Assembly: GCA_036571765.1 (NCBI GenBank)
Contig: BROE01000001.1
Span: forward strand, 5,556,322-5,620,321
DNA length: 64,000 bases
Direction of reading: 5' to 3'
Source: Plecoglossus altivelis
Lineage: Eukaryota; Chordata; Actinopteri; Osmeriformes; Plecoglossidae
Shown here piece by piece: positions 23,070 through 36,139 of this stretch. The notes beneath the pieces were generated by a model that had not been told where the DNA came from, made no database searches, and was given only the letters and a program-made list of their open reading frames with translations. A program made the position numbers and the translations under genes. Positions within the stretch are counted from its first letter, which is position 1. Each line of letters opens with the position of its first letter.

Positions 23070-24442
23070 TGTGCCTCAAATATTCAATACCTGATCAAGT
23101 AAAAAAGTTTGTTACTGCGTCGGTGTGTCTGGGTATTCTTTACTAATCAATACCCGCTATGGAGTAATATGTTTCCAATATCGACAATAAATTGCTTGCT
23201 GCTTATTTGTCTTCTGATATGTGCCCGATTCTTCTTCCGTTCAACTGATGACGTCAAATACCGTAATGCTTGAACTAATGCAGAACTCCTGTTTTGCTCC
23301 GTATGTTGTAGAAGTTGAGAGGATTTGAGCATTATTGTGTCTTTATCATGCACCCCAAGGCTTTCATGTCAACAGAAGTAGCACACTACAGTCATCCATA
23401 TAGCCAGGCCCTTTCTATATATTTGTAATCACAACTAATAATCATAGACATGGAACATATATTGACATTCTTATATCGAGTTACATAACAAAAAACAAAT
23501 AAATGCATCCACAGACAGTGGAGATGGATAGGTAAATACAATTCGTTGATTTGCCTATTGTCACCAGAGGCGGAGATATGTTAGGACATACAGAAGACTC
23601 AGGAAGTCAACAGGGGAAGTTTAGTGGTTTCTTGCGTCACTGCTCTTGCTGCTACCCTTTTACCGGTGCAGATTGAAGGTAAGAACAAGTCTTTCCTACG
23701 GTTGAAACATTTCAGTCAACCGCTTGTAGTCTCCCGAGCCCAGGCGAAGGATACCTGAAGGACAAAGCGAGAGTTGGAGAGGGACATAGAGGTAGGTTGA
23801 TACTGGTGAGGTCCTGAAGGTCTGCAGTCACTCCGTGTGACATGCTGACTTCCGCTAGAAAGACAGCGTTCCAATGGCTGATCAGGCAGAGACGCGGTAA
23901 GGGCCTTATCGGCCCCAACTCCAAAAACTTCTAGGTGTGTCGATGTGTTTGTCAGGGAGTGCTGAAAAGGCAGGATTGGATTGATGTATTCCAGGACCAC
24001 ATATATAAGGATGCCACTGTTAAAGAAGAGGAGGAAGGGTGTGGCCCGGTTATCATTGAAAAAGTGTATTCAGGGGAAGTGGATTGAATCATAGTGTGTT
24101 TGATTTGGGGGGTGTAAGCCGGATATGTTGCTGCGTTGGCATCTTGAGAATATGCTTTTGCCTGTTCTCTCCTCGCAGGGTGCTACAACGCATCACAAGA
24201 TGATGTGACCGAGCATTCCACGTTCAACGATTAGCTCTCCACAGAACTGCACGGGGTGACACAGCCATACGCCAGGCAATGCACTGGAGAAAAGAAGCTC
24301 AAATCTTGAGAAGCCATTGAAATAAACTTTGTGACATTCACACTGACATACTCATACAGGAAACGCGCACACACACACAAGCACACGCACACCTCACCAC
24401 AGGACTAGATGTAAGAAAAGCTGAGAGAGGAAAGGATCCAAG
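23070..24442. other. divergent intergenic region between zinc-finger gene 2 and arhgap30
   Basis: 1.4 kb separates the two divergent start codons and probably includes both promoters and 5' UTRs. A full CRE palindrome TGACGTCA lies at 23249-23256, about 180 bases upstream of the gene 2 start. A splice-like signal (CTCCTCGCAG near 24170-24179) could begin a 5' UTR exon of arhgap30. No coding gene was recognised. Confidence 0.4.
23249..23256. promoter_or_regulatory. CRE-like palindrome TGACGTCA
   Basis: Exact eight-base cyclic-AMP response element palindrome in the presumed proximal promoter of zinc-finger gene 2. The CREB/ATF consensus is established; use here is inferred from position only. 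Confidence 0.35.
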
Positions 24443-25297
24443 ATGCGGAGGGGGAGGAGAAAGGGAGGGAACAAAGACAAGGTGTTTGGCTGTGACCTGT
24501 TGGAACATCTAGCCACGTCAGGTCAAGAAAGTAAGTCCATAATAATCTGTGTGTGCTGACATTGTACAGCTTTAGACAGAAAAAAATACAAACTTTGAGA
24601 TGTTCTTTAGTTTTGCTCTTTGCTGTGGGAAACCTGTGTAGAAATCCTTTTGATTCTGCACAAAAACATTGAATCAATGATATGTTCTAGTCGTAATCAT
24701 TGAACCTGTATAATGCCTTGGCAAACTGAAGAACCCATGAAAAAAAAAAAACGTTTTGGAAGCATGAACAATTGTGGACGCATACAGATTTGAGGGTTTA
24801 TGGAGTTCTTGTTACAGTTCCTCAGGTGCTGCGAAGCTGCAGTGAGTTTGTTGAGGAGCATGGAGTAGTGGACGGGATCTACAGGTTGTCAGGGGTGTCA
24901 TCCAACACACAGAAACTAAGGTATAATGTGTGTGTGTGAGTGTGTGTGTATGCATGGGTGTGTGTCTGTTGAGTCATGTGCAGCAGATATGACATCTTGT
25001 GTTTGTGCCCAAAAACAGGGGAGAGTTTGACAGTGAGGGAACCCCAGACCTTAACAAGGATGTCTACCTGCAGGATATTCACTGTGTCAGCTCCCTCTGC
25101 AAGGCTTACTTCAGAGAGCTGCCCAATCCCTTGCTCACATATCAGCTCTATGACAAGTTTGCCGTGAGTGACAAAGACAATAGTTCATACACATTCATGA
25201 ACAATTCAGTACGACGCAGATCGGGTTCTGTGTGCATCTTTCACATGCTTCACGAAAACACTGATGTAGTTGCTCTTTCTCTTTCTCTACCTCATCC

Positions 25298-25361
<64 letters not shown>

Positions 25362-28300
25362 AACTCACCTCCCTCACCCCTGTCCTCACAGGAAGCCGTG
25401 GCGATACAGTTGGAGGAGGAGAGACTGGTGAAGATCCAAGACGTGCTGAAAGAATTACCTGCTTCCCATTTCATGTACGTTTCTCAAACTGAAATGTACC
25501 ATGTTGTTACTGTAGCGAGCTGTTACCTGCATACTATAGTGCAGTGGCCATTCTTCCTCTTTTTCTTTCTTTCTTAGGACTCTGGAATTCCTGATGCGAC
25601 ACTTAGTCAGGATGGCCTCGTTTTCCTCTCAGACCAACATGCACTCCAGAAACCTTGCTATAGTTTGGGCTCCTAACTTACTCAGGTGAGTGTGTACGTG
25701 AGAGACATGGAGAGTCAGAAAGGGCTAGAGAGAGATGATGAAAGAGAATGAAAGAGCAAGAGGACTGAGAACATTCATATGTTGCCGTTTCCGTTCCTCG
25801 AATCCTCTGTGGCTGTGTTGCAGGTCCAAGGACATCGAGGTATCGGGCTTGAATGGTACTTCTGCCTTCATGGAGGTGCGGATCCAGTCTATCGTGGTGG
25901 AATTTATCCTCAACCACGTTCCCCAGCTTTTCCCTGAACAAGGTGTGTCTACGTTTGCTTCTACCCGTTAATGTTTCAGTCGGAAATATTTTACTTTTGT
26001 GCTATCAAATACTTTACTGTAAGTGTACTATCAATGACTCGTAATATTCCGGCTTCACCAGGTGCTCAGAGATCTGGTGAGCGGAGGAAGTCTCTACCAT
26101 CGCCGTCTGCCATATCCAGTACAGAGTTCTTCCGGGCCATTCCCTTCCAGTCCCCGAGTAACATTGGCAACATCAGTCCGGGGGATGGCCCCATTGCTAT
26201 GCGACCCTACCATGCCATTATTGAAGGCACAGACAAGTAGGCTTCACCCTCAACACAACAAACTGATTCAACAAACCCACTGTTCGTGGATTGGGCATGG
26301 TTGGTACCTCTAACTGTTGAGTTAGGTTACTCGTCTATGTTTTTTTCTTTTCCATCTCAGGAGGAAGGGATCCCTCAAGGGTAAGAAGTGGAAATCCATC
26401 TTTAACCTTGGAGGCCGAATTCCCGATCCCAGACGACGATACAAGAACTCATCAAAAGGTGGATAATTCCCTCCACAATCACTATATGGCTCTCTCTTAG
26501 AGGGGCTTGACAGGTATCTTGACTCACATTCCACTCTATGTTGTTGTTTTTTGTAGAGAAAGAGAAACCTATCTTGAGGCCGGCTAAGAGCATGGATTCC
26601 CTCAGCTGTGCACCTTACCAGCATGAAGGTACAGTTTCTACTTTCTCACTGACAACTTTCTCTGTCCGTCCTGCTAGAAAAACACTTACTTGACCAGTAA
26701 TAGGTATAATTATGTATAGTTTACCAGTGATTTTATATATTGTGCACAAATATGAATTCAGTTCTGTGTTCTCTCTCTTAGGCTCTGGGCACCGGCCTCC
26801 TTCATCCCACATGTCTCCCCTGGCACTGTCTCCTTGCCCCCAGATAGGTGGGACTGAGGCAGGGTCATCCGGCGGAGGTGGTGGTATAACCAACAGCTAT
26901 GCCGTGACCTACCGCAGAGGGGCAGGGGCCAGTGTGAGCGTGGTGAGCGGGGGCGGGGGTACACCGGGCACATACAGCCCTCTGGAATCCGGAGGAACGG
27001 GGTCCACCGGGGCAGAACCCCACCACCACCATCAGTCAAGATCCCCAGGAATCTCCAGCAAAGCAGGCCGACGGGCCGGAATCCACATATCAGGGCCTCT
27101 TTCGGTCACCGTGCCCCTGCACATCACCTCCGGCCTGGCCTTGGGGGTGCTCCAAGGGGGTGCGGGGGACATGGGTATCCTTAGAGGGTTTCAGGGGGGT
27201 GGGGAGGGAGAGGAGGGGGAGAAGCAAGAGAAAGGGGGAGTGGTGCAAACCACACAGGAGAAATTGGAAAAGGAGGACAGGTGTGAGATTAAAGCGAATA
27301 AGGAAAAGAGCCAAGAGGAGGCAGAGGTCAGGGAAGAGATGGTAGCAGGTGATGTGATGTCAGATGGGGGAAGTGAAGAGAGAGGTATAGAAAGCAAAGT
27401 TGAGGAAAGGGAGGATTCTATGGATGGAGATGGAAGGCTTTCATCGGAAGAAAGTTACAGTGAGGTGGATGCAAACAATCAAAAGGACAACTCAGAAGAT
27501 AAAAACGAAGAATACATAGGTTGGTATGAGAATGGGTCATGTTTATCCAACAGGAACCCTTATGTTCAATGATAGTACAGGTAGATGCAGAAGTTAGACT
27601 TCTAGATTTGTAAAGAGTTTCTGCCAGAGGTAACAGTTATTTTAGTTGAGACTCTTCTTGGATATTTTGAATGGTACATATTGTTCATGTGATTCCATCT
27701 TTCCCCAGATATGAAATGTGTCAGAGACATACCTGAGTCTAAACCAGTAGAGGTGTGTAATGACCTGAAGATGCCGGGGGCATCCGGTCTGTCCAACCAT
27801 CCAGAGCTCCCTGAAGAAGACCAGGACGACTTCCTTCCATTAGACTTCCATGAAACGTTTGGCTTCCTGGATCTTATGGACAGCAGTGCATCTAACCAGG
27901 TGCGTTTGTGTGAGAGCGTTTTACTGCTCACAGAAAGTCCACTGGAGGACTGTATCTGTGGGATGAGTGTGAGTTCATGATTGTTTTTCAGCGTGCGTTC
28001 CCTCACCCTCTACGCTCTCTCCTCCATTCCACTGTCCTCTGCAGCTTCACGAGTTCTCAGTGGAGCCCCCCTGTCATGACGAGGACTATGAAGACATGTG
28101 CAACCCTAGCCCCCCCAGGGAACTGCCACACAGACCAAGCCGTGATGCCCAACCGCCTGCAAACACACAGACACTCGCTGACACTCAAAACAAGACAGAG
28201 CTGAACACGCCAAGACCAAGCCAGAGTCAGTCACACCGTACCCTTGCTGTCGATAAATATGGACGACCAAACAAATCCTTGAGTTTGCCTTACATGGCTC

Positions 28301-30576
28301 AGCCCTTCATGCCTGTTCAGTTCTCCTCCTCCTCCTCATCCTCTGAGATAGAAGATGATGAGGATGATAACGATGAAGAAGAGGACATGTTCTGCAAAAG
28401 TCTACCGTGCGCTTCACGGTTCCACAATTTGACTTGGGGGGTTGCCTCTGAAAAAGTCTTGCCAGCCCCTAAATCACAAGATTTTGACAGTTCCGCTGTT
28501 TGTGGAGTTCCTGATGACGCATCACAAAGCTCTGAGGACAGAGTGCTGAGGCCAGTGGATGTTGAACCTGCCATGTGTAGAACCCCACCGGCACTGGAGC
28601 AGAGCCAACACGAAGAGGAGGAGGGGTTGGAGATGAATGAAAACCTGCTAGACGTAACAGGTGCGGACGAAGATGAGGACAGTCAAGACGGAAGCCCCCC
28701 AAAAACCTTGGCAAGCACATGCACACAGAGGTAAGGTTTAATATAAATGTATGGGGCCTTTTTCAATGGAATAAATACATATGCAATATACTAAAATATA
28801 TTATCTTCACTCTCTAGTGCAGAGACAGAAGATGCTCCCTGCTCCTTCTCTGAAACCACAAAAGAAGAGGACGTTCTGGTGGACATGGATGTTGAAGCCC
28901 AGCTGCAGGACAAAGACACAGAAGAGGTTATGGAAAACTATGGTGGAGGGGAAAGTTCCGAAGTATTAGCACAGGATGATATGAATGAAGGCCCGGAAGC
29001 TCCGAAAGAATGTGTTCCTCAAGTCTGTCAGACAGAGTCTGGACCTGTTGAACCAGAGACCGAGATACCTGTGCCTGCTGAAGTTGGCAGAGAATCTATC
29101 GGCGTTCCAATGGAAGAGCTTCAGATGGGTGCACAGGATGAAGAGGGGGAACAGAGGGATGATGAGCGTCATTTGGAGGACAAGACTGAGGAGAGAGTGC
29201 TGGAAAACCAAGAACGTGAAATTGATGCTGATGGGAATGGAGAGACAGAGAAAGACGGAGAGAGGGAGAATGTAAAGGAGGTGGGAGGAAGAGAGGATGA
29301 GATGGTTGAGGAGGAGCAAACCAAGGATGGTGAAACTGACAGTCATGGGGACAGAGAGAGTGGGGAATGTGCAGAGCGAGAGACGGTCAAAGAAATGGGA
29401 GAAAGAGAGGAGGAGGTTGAGGTGGACAACCAAGGAGAGAATGTTGAGGTCGAAGAGGAAAGAGTCGCACAGGATGAAGACCAAGTAGACCAGGGCACAG
29501 AGCAGGTTGAGGATGCCGAATTGAGCGCAGAAGTCAGTGAGGACACGGACGAGATTGTGGAAAAAGGAGACAGCGGAGATGAGAACGACGACAGAAGAAG
29601 AGATGGGGAAGATGAGATGAAGGGGAATGCAAATGGTCCAGAGCGCAAAGAGGTCAGCGAGCCAGAGAGGGAGGAGACTGGAGGAGAAAATGGAGAGATG
29701 GTGAACGAAAAGGGTGGAGAAAGCAGTCGCATAGACGAACAGGAGAAACCCACTTGCACCGAGAACGTGAAGGAAGCAGTGGACATACAAACCCAGGTAG
29801 CTATTGAGAACAGAGAGATGGACTCGCTGCAGATAAACAAGACAGAGGAGGATGCGACTGAGAACGGAAATGAAGATATTCTAGATGGCCACTTAGATGA
29901 GGATGTTATTCATCAGGAAGAGAGGGAGGGAGGGGACTCAAAAGATTCAGATGGAGAGGATAAAGGGGAGAGAGAAGAAAGGGTGAATGAGGGACAAACA
30001 CAGACTTCACTGGAAGAGTTAGAGGGAGAACCAAGAGAGTTTCCAACAGACATCGCTGAGGGGAGTGACATTAATGTGGGACTTGGGCCAGGGCTGGGGA
30101 GAGAGTTGATAGTTACCAAACAAACAACACCTAAAATGCATCATGTCAAATCAGTGCCTGTAGTTCCCCCTAAGCCTCAGCATTGCCGACTAACAGTGCT
30201 GAGCATCAGACATCAGCATCAAGAGAGAGAGCGGAAGGAGGCAGACAGAGACAGACAGAGGGGGTGGGAGGAGCAGGTTAAAGAGAGAGATGGGGAGGAT
30301 GGATCTGAACGCTACAAACTCTGTGAGAGAGATCAGGCAGAACAAGAGGAAGGTCACCATGACAGCAAAGGCAGAGGGGAGAAACAAGAACCACAGGAAG
30401 GCGAAGGAGGAAGAAGGAGAGACGGCGATGAGTTGGGGGGGAAGGAGATGGCAAAGAGAAGTCCGATCAGCATGTGTTTTGATGAAGCTGTCGCTATGGC
30501 AACGATGATGCGAGGGCGGGAAAAAGAGGGTGCTGAGAGGGAAAGGCCAAGGGAGAGAGGAAAGGAAGTGCAGTAA
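24443..30576 (+). CDS. arhgap30: Rho GTPase-activating protein 30
   Basis: Thirteen exons: 24443-24530, 24818-24920, 25019-25163, 25392-25474, 25578-25685, 25824-25942, 26062-26236, 26361-26458, 26557-26628, 26782-27519, 27709-27899, 28045-28730 and 28818-30576. All phases agree and give 1454 residues (human ARHGAP30 has about 1100). The N-terminus is basic (MRRGRRKGG) and leads into FGCDLLEHL. The RhoGAP domain follows at about residues 15-210, with the catalytic arginine in GIYRLSG, then DVYLQDIHCVSSLCKAYFRE and NLAIVWAPNLLRSKDIE. Known role: stimulates GTP hydrolysis on Rac1/RhoA and is enriched in haematopoietic cells in mammals. The remainder is low-complexity: Gly/Ser- and His-rich in exon 10, then a very long Glu/Asp/Arg-rich tail in the last exon. 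At the end of exon 4 this gene has HFM-TLEF where the human protein has an arginine. Confidence 0.95.
25303..25360 (+). repeat. (CT)n microsatellite in an arhgap30 intron
   Basis: Uninterrupted CT repeat of about 58 bases upstream of the exon 4 acceptor (25392). It serves as a very long pyrimidine tract. Confidence 0.95.
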
Positions 30577-31312
30577 AAACTAATTCTTACGTTTTTATGT
30601 TCTGTACAAACAGTTGGATTCTGTAAGTCTGATTACAGTTTTATGAATGATTTGATGAGATGTTTTGCTGTATTTGTCAAAGATCCACCATACATGTACA
30701 AATAACCTCCTTTACCTTATGTACACTTTGATTTATTGAGTATGCACGTTTTGATATGTGAATTCATGCTTTAATACATGTATGGAATGCAAACTAGGTA
30801 TTTCCTCAAATAGTTTGAATATAACCTAGTTACATTACTCGTCAATCAACAAATGCAAATAGACATGTTGATCTGTAGGTAGTAATGCTCAGATAACCTT
30901 CATACCCCAACTCTTAAAAATTAAGATAATATAACTATGTTGTTCAAGCAATGTTACTGTAATTACTGAATGATACACTGAATGTTGACTTTGTAAAAAG
31001 CGTTGGAAAACAACAATTTTGTCTCAACAATTCAATAAATGTGTTCAATACATTCCTTTTTGTGAATAAATGTAGTTGCAAATTATGTTGACTGTTCCAC
31101 CGTTTTTCTTGTAGGCAAAAAAGGGGAAATGGGCCCACACGGAGGTCCAAAATAATTCACAATTTAGGAAGATTACGGTAAACGAGATGTCACTTCCGCA
31201 GTATACCCGGAAAGATAACAATACCACACTGGTATCATTTAAATTTGGGATTAATAGTAAATACATATTGTTTTCAAATTAACTGGTCATTGTAAGGTAA
31301 CACGTGAGAAAG
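30577..31312 (+). other. arhgap30 3' UTR and zinc-finger gene 3 upstream region
   Basis: AT-rich DNA without a gene. AATAAA hexamers at 31034-31039 and 31065-31070 are candidate arhgap30 poly(A) signals. The gene 3 promoter should lie between them and 31313, a gap of only about 240 bases. Confidence 0.5.
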
Positions 31313-32716
31313 ATGTCTCTCCCTGTCTCCCTTAATTCTCAAATATCTGCAATAATGGATGTTTTAGCCAAGGCAGCTGTCGCTGAAATAACCAAACTTG
31401 TGGAGGAAGGCACCGTCGTGCTGAAATTGGAAATGCGTCGAAGAGACAGTGAGATAGAGGACCTCAAAAGAAGACTGTTAATGGAAAGACAGCTTAGAAA
31501 AGGTCAAGAGAATGCCGCGCGGCTGACAAGTGACAGGCTACATGCTGTAGGGACTCAGGTTGGCAGCCCCATAAAAGGTTAGTGGCTCCGTGTGTAGGGA
31601 CGTGTAGTGACTCCGCTGGCTGTCAATATGTGCGAAATGTGACATCATGATATGAGCTAAGAGTAGTTGCATCAATGTGTTTGGTTTTCTCATTTAAAAT
31701 ACGTGCTTGAATATGTTCTCCTTTCAGGTATTCAAGAGAAGCAGATACCACATTACTTACACGTGGAGCACGTTGTAGAGCACTGTGGACTGGGACCTTT
31801 GGTGAAGTCGGAGCCATTAGAAGAGCATGCAACCCAAGCAGACACAGGGCATGACACCGATGAACAGACTAGTAACTTTGAAATAGCTGGGAGAGATGTC
31901 CAGCTCTGGCAGTCTGATTCTCACGGAGTCTGTGGGACAGACTTGGTTGACCCAGAAATATCTAGCACAATAGAAAAGTGTTTGCAGATGTTTTCTCAAA
32001 CAGATCAATATCCATCTAACAGTAATATTGCACAAATGCCTTGTAGTTTTTCATCCACTGCAGGAAAATTGCTTGATGAAGCATTTGATCCAGTAGCCAT
32101 TAAGGTGGAGCCAGACACACAGCCTTCAGCATGCATGGGGGACATCATGTTGGTGTCCATTCAACCTGGGCAGGGACAGTGTGCAAATGCTGCACGCACT
32201 GCGGCCAGTGAGAACCTGACTTTGCCAGCACTACTGCAGGAGCCAGGGCTCCCACAAGCAGAGAGAGTGACTGAAGGCATGCCAGGGCCTAACACTGCCT
32301 ACAACCCTGAACATTATGTGAACAGAAACCGGTTCAGATCTAAAAGAATGGTAAATGTTTGGAAAAATGGACTTGCTCAAAAAATGTTCCTCTGTTCAAT
32401 TTGTGGTAAAGGCTTCCCCCGCTATGGCCAGCTGGAAGCTCACCAGCTCAGCCACTCTGGAATCAAACCTTACAGATGTTTAGAGTGTGGCAAATGTTTT
32501 ACTCAGAAAACGAGACTAAAGACACACCAAAGCGTCCACACGGGTGAGAGACCTTTTAGTTGCAAAATATGTGGAAAGATGTTTTCAAGACAGGACAACT
32601 GTATAAGGCATGAGAGATTTCACAGCGGATTAAAACCATACTCATGTGTTCAGTGCGGAAAACATTTTACTGCTCTGAGCAACCTCAAAGTGCATCATCA
32701 GCAAGTTCATACTTAA
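31313..32716 (+). CDS. C2H2 zinc-finger protein with teleost N-terminal helical module (gene 3)
   Basis: Two exons, 31313-31577 and 31728-32716, join at phase 1 (ATAAAAG then gttagt; CTTTCAG then GT) to 417 residues. Exon 1 encodes the shared module (LNSQISAIMDVLAKAAVAEI, then TKLVEEGTVVLKLEMRRRDS). The ATG at 31313 was chosen over the in-frame GTG at 31304. Exon 2 holds an acidic linker with LVKSEPLEEH and VAIKVEPD, which resemble sumoylation-type KxE sites. Four C2H2 fingers follow (FLCSICGKGF, YRCLECGKCF, FSCKICGKMF, YSCVQCGKHF), ending three residues after the last histidine pair. Likely a nuclear DNA-binding regulator. AATAAA at 32787-32792 is a good poly(A) signal. Confidence 0.88.
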
Positions 32717-32786
32717 GGTAGAATTCCAACTGTCAACGTTGTTTGAAGAAATACTAGAATTTATGTATATGTAAATAGCAGTACTC

Positions 32787-32792
32787 AATAAA
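32787..32792 (+). terminator. candidate polyadenylation signal of zinc-finger gene 3
   Basis: Exact AATAAA 71 bases after the stop codon, in AT-rich DNA. Confidence 0.55.
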
Positions 32793-32952
32793 TATTTGGT
32801 ACATTTTAATATATAACATGTATGTTTCTGTTATTTGATGGCATACCAGCAACATGTAAGATCTCAGCCAGTTTTGGAAGGAATGTGCGTGTGTCTTTCT
32901 ATCATTACGGTACACGTACGTAACGCACGTAATTGTCAACGTTGCGACGTCC

Positions 32953-32960
32953 TATAAAAA
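32953..32960 (+). promoter_or_regulatory. TATA-like box upstream of zinc-finger gene 4
   Basis: TATAAAAA about 120 bases before the gene 4 start codon. The spacing suits transcription starting near 32985 with a short 5' UTR. Confidence 0.4.
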
Positions 32961-33076
32961 TTTATCTGCTTTGTACCAGAGGAAATAACTTCTAGCTAAG
33001 ATCGCAGTTTAACTTACTATATAATTCTATATTTGTTGTTTGTTCCTGTAGACTTTGCTCAAATATATAGTCAATC

Positions 33077-36000
33077 ATGTTGCTAACGGGCGCTGCCGTG
33101 CGGTCTCAGATTGCCTCCATTGTTGACGTACTCTCTAAAGCAGCAGTAGCAGAAATAAGCAAAGTGGTCGACGATAGCATGGTTGTGTTACGTTTGGAAA
33201 TGAGTCAACGTGAAAATGAGATAAAGGCCTTGAAAAATAATATAGAAATACTTCATAATGAATTAAGAACTGCGCATGGAACGGAAGAAAGACCGCCGCT
33301 TCATTTCAGATCTGTTGAGAATCATCATGCAAGAGAAGGTAACGTTATGCCTACATTTAACTATGTAAATGGGATAAATGTAGGCTATGTGCACTATATA
33401 CACACGGAATGTGTAAAAGGACATGGCACTTCCTATACTTGTAATAGTAGACAAGTAATTCAAGTTAAGTCATTCCACCCGACACAATGCTTTTTACATA
33501 GGAAAAGCAAATGATTGCAAGCGCTTAATGCACCCTCTAGTGGTTAACATGTTAACCACACCTTCCACAAGAGAAGCATGCATTTGTTGTTATACTTTGC
33601 ATCTCCCTTTAACTAAATTTTTACCAGTGCAGTTATAAAGGTTGTAATATCATTGATTTCTAAAGGTCCAGAAGGAGAGAATGTAAAGGAAGTGTTGTCA
33701 TCTGGAAGGGACACATTGGTGAAAGCAGAGCCTGGTCAAACGGTTGAAGCAAGCAAAGAGACAAGAGCACATCATCTGGATGAAGCCCTGGCAATGTTCG
33801 AGAGGGAAAGATACCGTTGGACAACCAAAACGCACACAGAAAACGATGAAAATTCGGAGTATTATCACAATTCAGGGGAAAGCTCCCTGTGTTTCTCTGA
33901 TCGCTCCCAACTAACTACCACTCCTTCGTTTCAGTCCAGTTCACTGTCTCGAGGTCAATTCAGTTTTGCTCCATATCGTAACACCTTTGGCTCAACCAGG
34001 AAAAAAAGGACACTCAAGAGATACATGTCTAAGACACACTTTATTTGCCCTGTATGCGGGAAAAGCTTTGAGCGCATTGGTCACTTGGAAAGGCACAAGC
34101 TAATCCATACAGGAGAGAAACCATACAGCTGTGAAATATGTGGGAGGCGTTTCAACCAGAAAAGTACCTTGAAGGGCCATCTGAAGACCCACAGAAATGG
34201 TTAGTAACATTGGAGAGACATGAAATACAAGCTTAGCTTTTGACTTTAAGAATGCATGTCAAGGAGCACAAAAGATACAGCTACCATATTCCTCCTGTAG
34301 CATATGATTGGAATTCTTGTTGAATGTGATCTCTTCACTTGACAGGGTCTTTGGTGATACAGGCGAACACAGGACAGGCACATGGTCCTGAGGCACACCA
34401 TTCGGAGGGGGAGGGGAGCAAAGGGGGGGAAGACCCCAAATCTGCAGGCGATGTGCCAATGAAGGCCGAACCTGGGGAGAAGAATTCTTTCCAGCAGCTC
34501 CATCATGAAGAAAATGAACACACCAGAGAGAGATCAGACCTTGAGGAACTGAGAATGGTTGAGGCAGAGCACCAGCAGTGGGCATCCAGCTCACATGCGG
34601 ACAGTGATAATGGAACCAGCAACCCAGAGTATTTCAACAGTTCAGGACAGAGCTCCATGAGTCTCTCGGGACTCTCTCCAATACTTCCTGTTCCAGGTGC
34701 ATTGGAAGCCTCCTGTAGCACCATGTCATTCCCAGCTATGGTCTCCCAGCAACAGTATGGACACACGGAAACACCCCTGATATCAAGCGATGGTACAGTC
34801 CATCCTAACTTTCATCCTGGCTTGCCAAAGAAAACAAGAGATGTCCAAATTGTGAAACCAAAGAGATACTTCATCTGTTCAACATGTGGTAAAAGTTTTG
34901 AGCGAATTGGCCACCTGGAAAGACACCAGCGAATCCATACAGGGGAGAAACCGTACAGCTGTGAAATTTGTGGGCGATGCTTCAATCAAAAAAGCACTTT
35001 GAAGGGCCATCTCAAAGTTCACATAAATGGTAAAAAAAACATTTGTCTGCATCAAATTATCTACTTTGTTTACCATTAGATAATTTATGACTCAGCTTTG
35101 AAATATCACCAACTATTAGAGGATCGAAAATGATGAAGGAACTAATAATATTATGACTATTAACTGTAAAACAAAATATTTGGCGGTTACTCTCAATTCA
35201 TTTAAATAATGAATACTAACATTGAATGTATTCAATTGAATGTATCCTTTGAAAATCTTTTCCTTTTGAGGCACTGGAACAGAAGCAGTTGAGGGGTATC
35301 AGCCTGTTGACAAGAAGATTGTCCTCACAACAGACACAGAGAACCTTGGGAAACAAAAGCAGTTGCCTTCCCAGGCTCTGTCCAGCCCTGCGTATAGTGA
35401 ACGGAGCAGCAGACCTGACTCGATGGTCAAAGCCGAGCAGAAGACTCTTGAAACCCCAGCGCTCAACCAACCAGGAAGTGAGCATGTGTCGGTAGGTCCG
35501 GACCCACTGACCCAAAGCTACGTCATGGACGGACGAGACGGTCAGCTGTGGACCCCTGCGACCGACAGGACTGGAGACGAGCAGCCGGCCATTCCGGGTT
35601 GTTCCGATAGCGCCACTTCGTTTGATCCCAATTTTAAGTACCGGAACAGTCCGTTTGAGGGGGTGCAGAGTACACATCGGGGCTTTACATCACCTAGTGC
35701 AGTTGAACAAGGAATGTCTTTTCTCAATGAGAAAGACAAGATGGAGATGATTCAGCAAGAGCAATATGCTATGATGGCGTTGCAGTCCCGGAACCTTGAC
35801 CTGACGGGACTCCCAGGGTTGCATGGGCAGGTAGATACTGTGGAGGACAGGGTGATGAGGGAGCACATGGCTGAGTCCACTGATGGTCAGGAGGGAGGTT
35901 TGTTTACATTAGGGGTCAACACGTTTGATGATCCGAAGACGGGCAATGATGTAGACACCTCGAGACAAAAATGTTTTATATGTTCGACGTGTGGAAGAAG

Positions 36001-36139
36001 CTTTGATCGCTTCAGCCATTTTGAAAGACATCAGCGCACACATACAGGGGAAAAACCCTACAATTGTGAAATATGTGGGAAAACCTTCACGCAGAAGTGC
36101 AGCCTAAAAGTTCACCAAAAACTTCACATAAAAGATTGA
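33077..36139 (+). CDS. C2H2 zinc-finger protein with one leader exon and three tandem two-finger exons (gene 4)
   Basis: Leader exon 33077-33338 encodes the shared module (VRSQIASIVDVLSKAAVAEI, then KVVDDSMVVLRLEMSQRE). Three zinc-finger exons follow: 33666-34199, 34346-35029 and 35271-36139. Every junction is phase 1. The two middle exons are multiples of three (534 and 684), so any combination stays in frame. All four exons joined give 782 residues and six C2H2 fingers. Each finger exon has an acidic Ser-rich linker, then two fingers joined by TGEKPY. The fingers of the first two finger exons are nearly identical (FERIGHLERH..., YSCEICGRRFNQKSTLKGHL / YSCEICGRCFNQKSTLKGHL); the third has FDRFSHFERH and FTQKCSLKVH. 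Unspliced read-through after the first finger exon gives a stop at once (GGT TAG). Independent genes sharing a leader, or one gene with optional exons, are both possible. Confidence 0.85.

Noticed and set aside
28966..29790. 274-codon open frame on the minus strand
   Set aside because: Exact antisense shadow of the Glu-rich last exon of arhgap30. The Leu/Ser-rich translation is what GAG/GAA-rich DNA gives in reverse, and no splice or family signal supports it.
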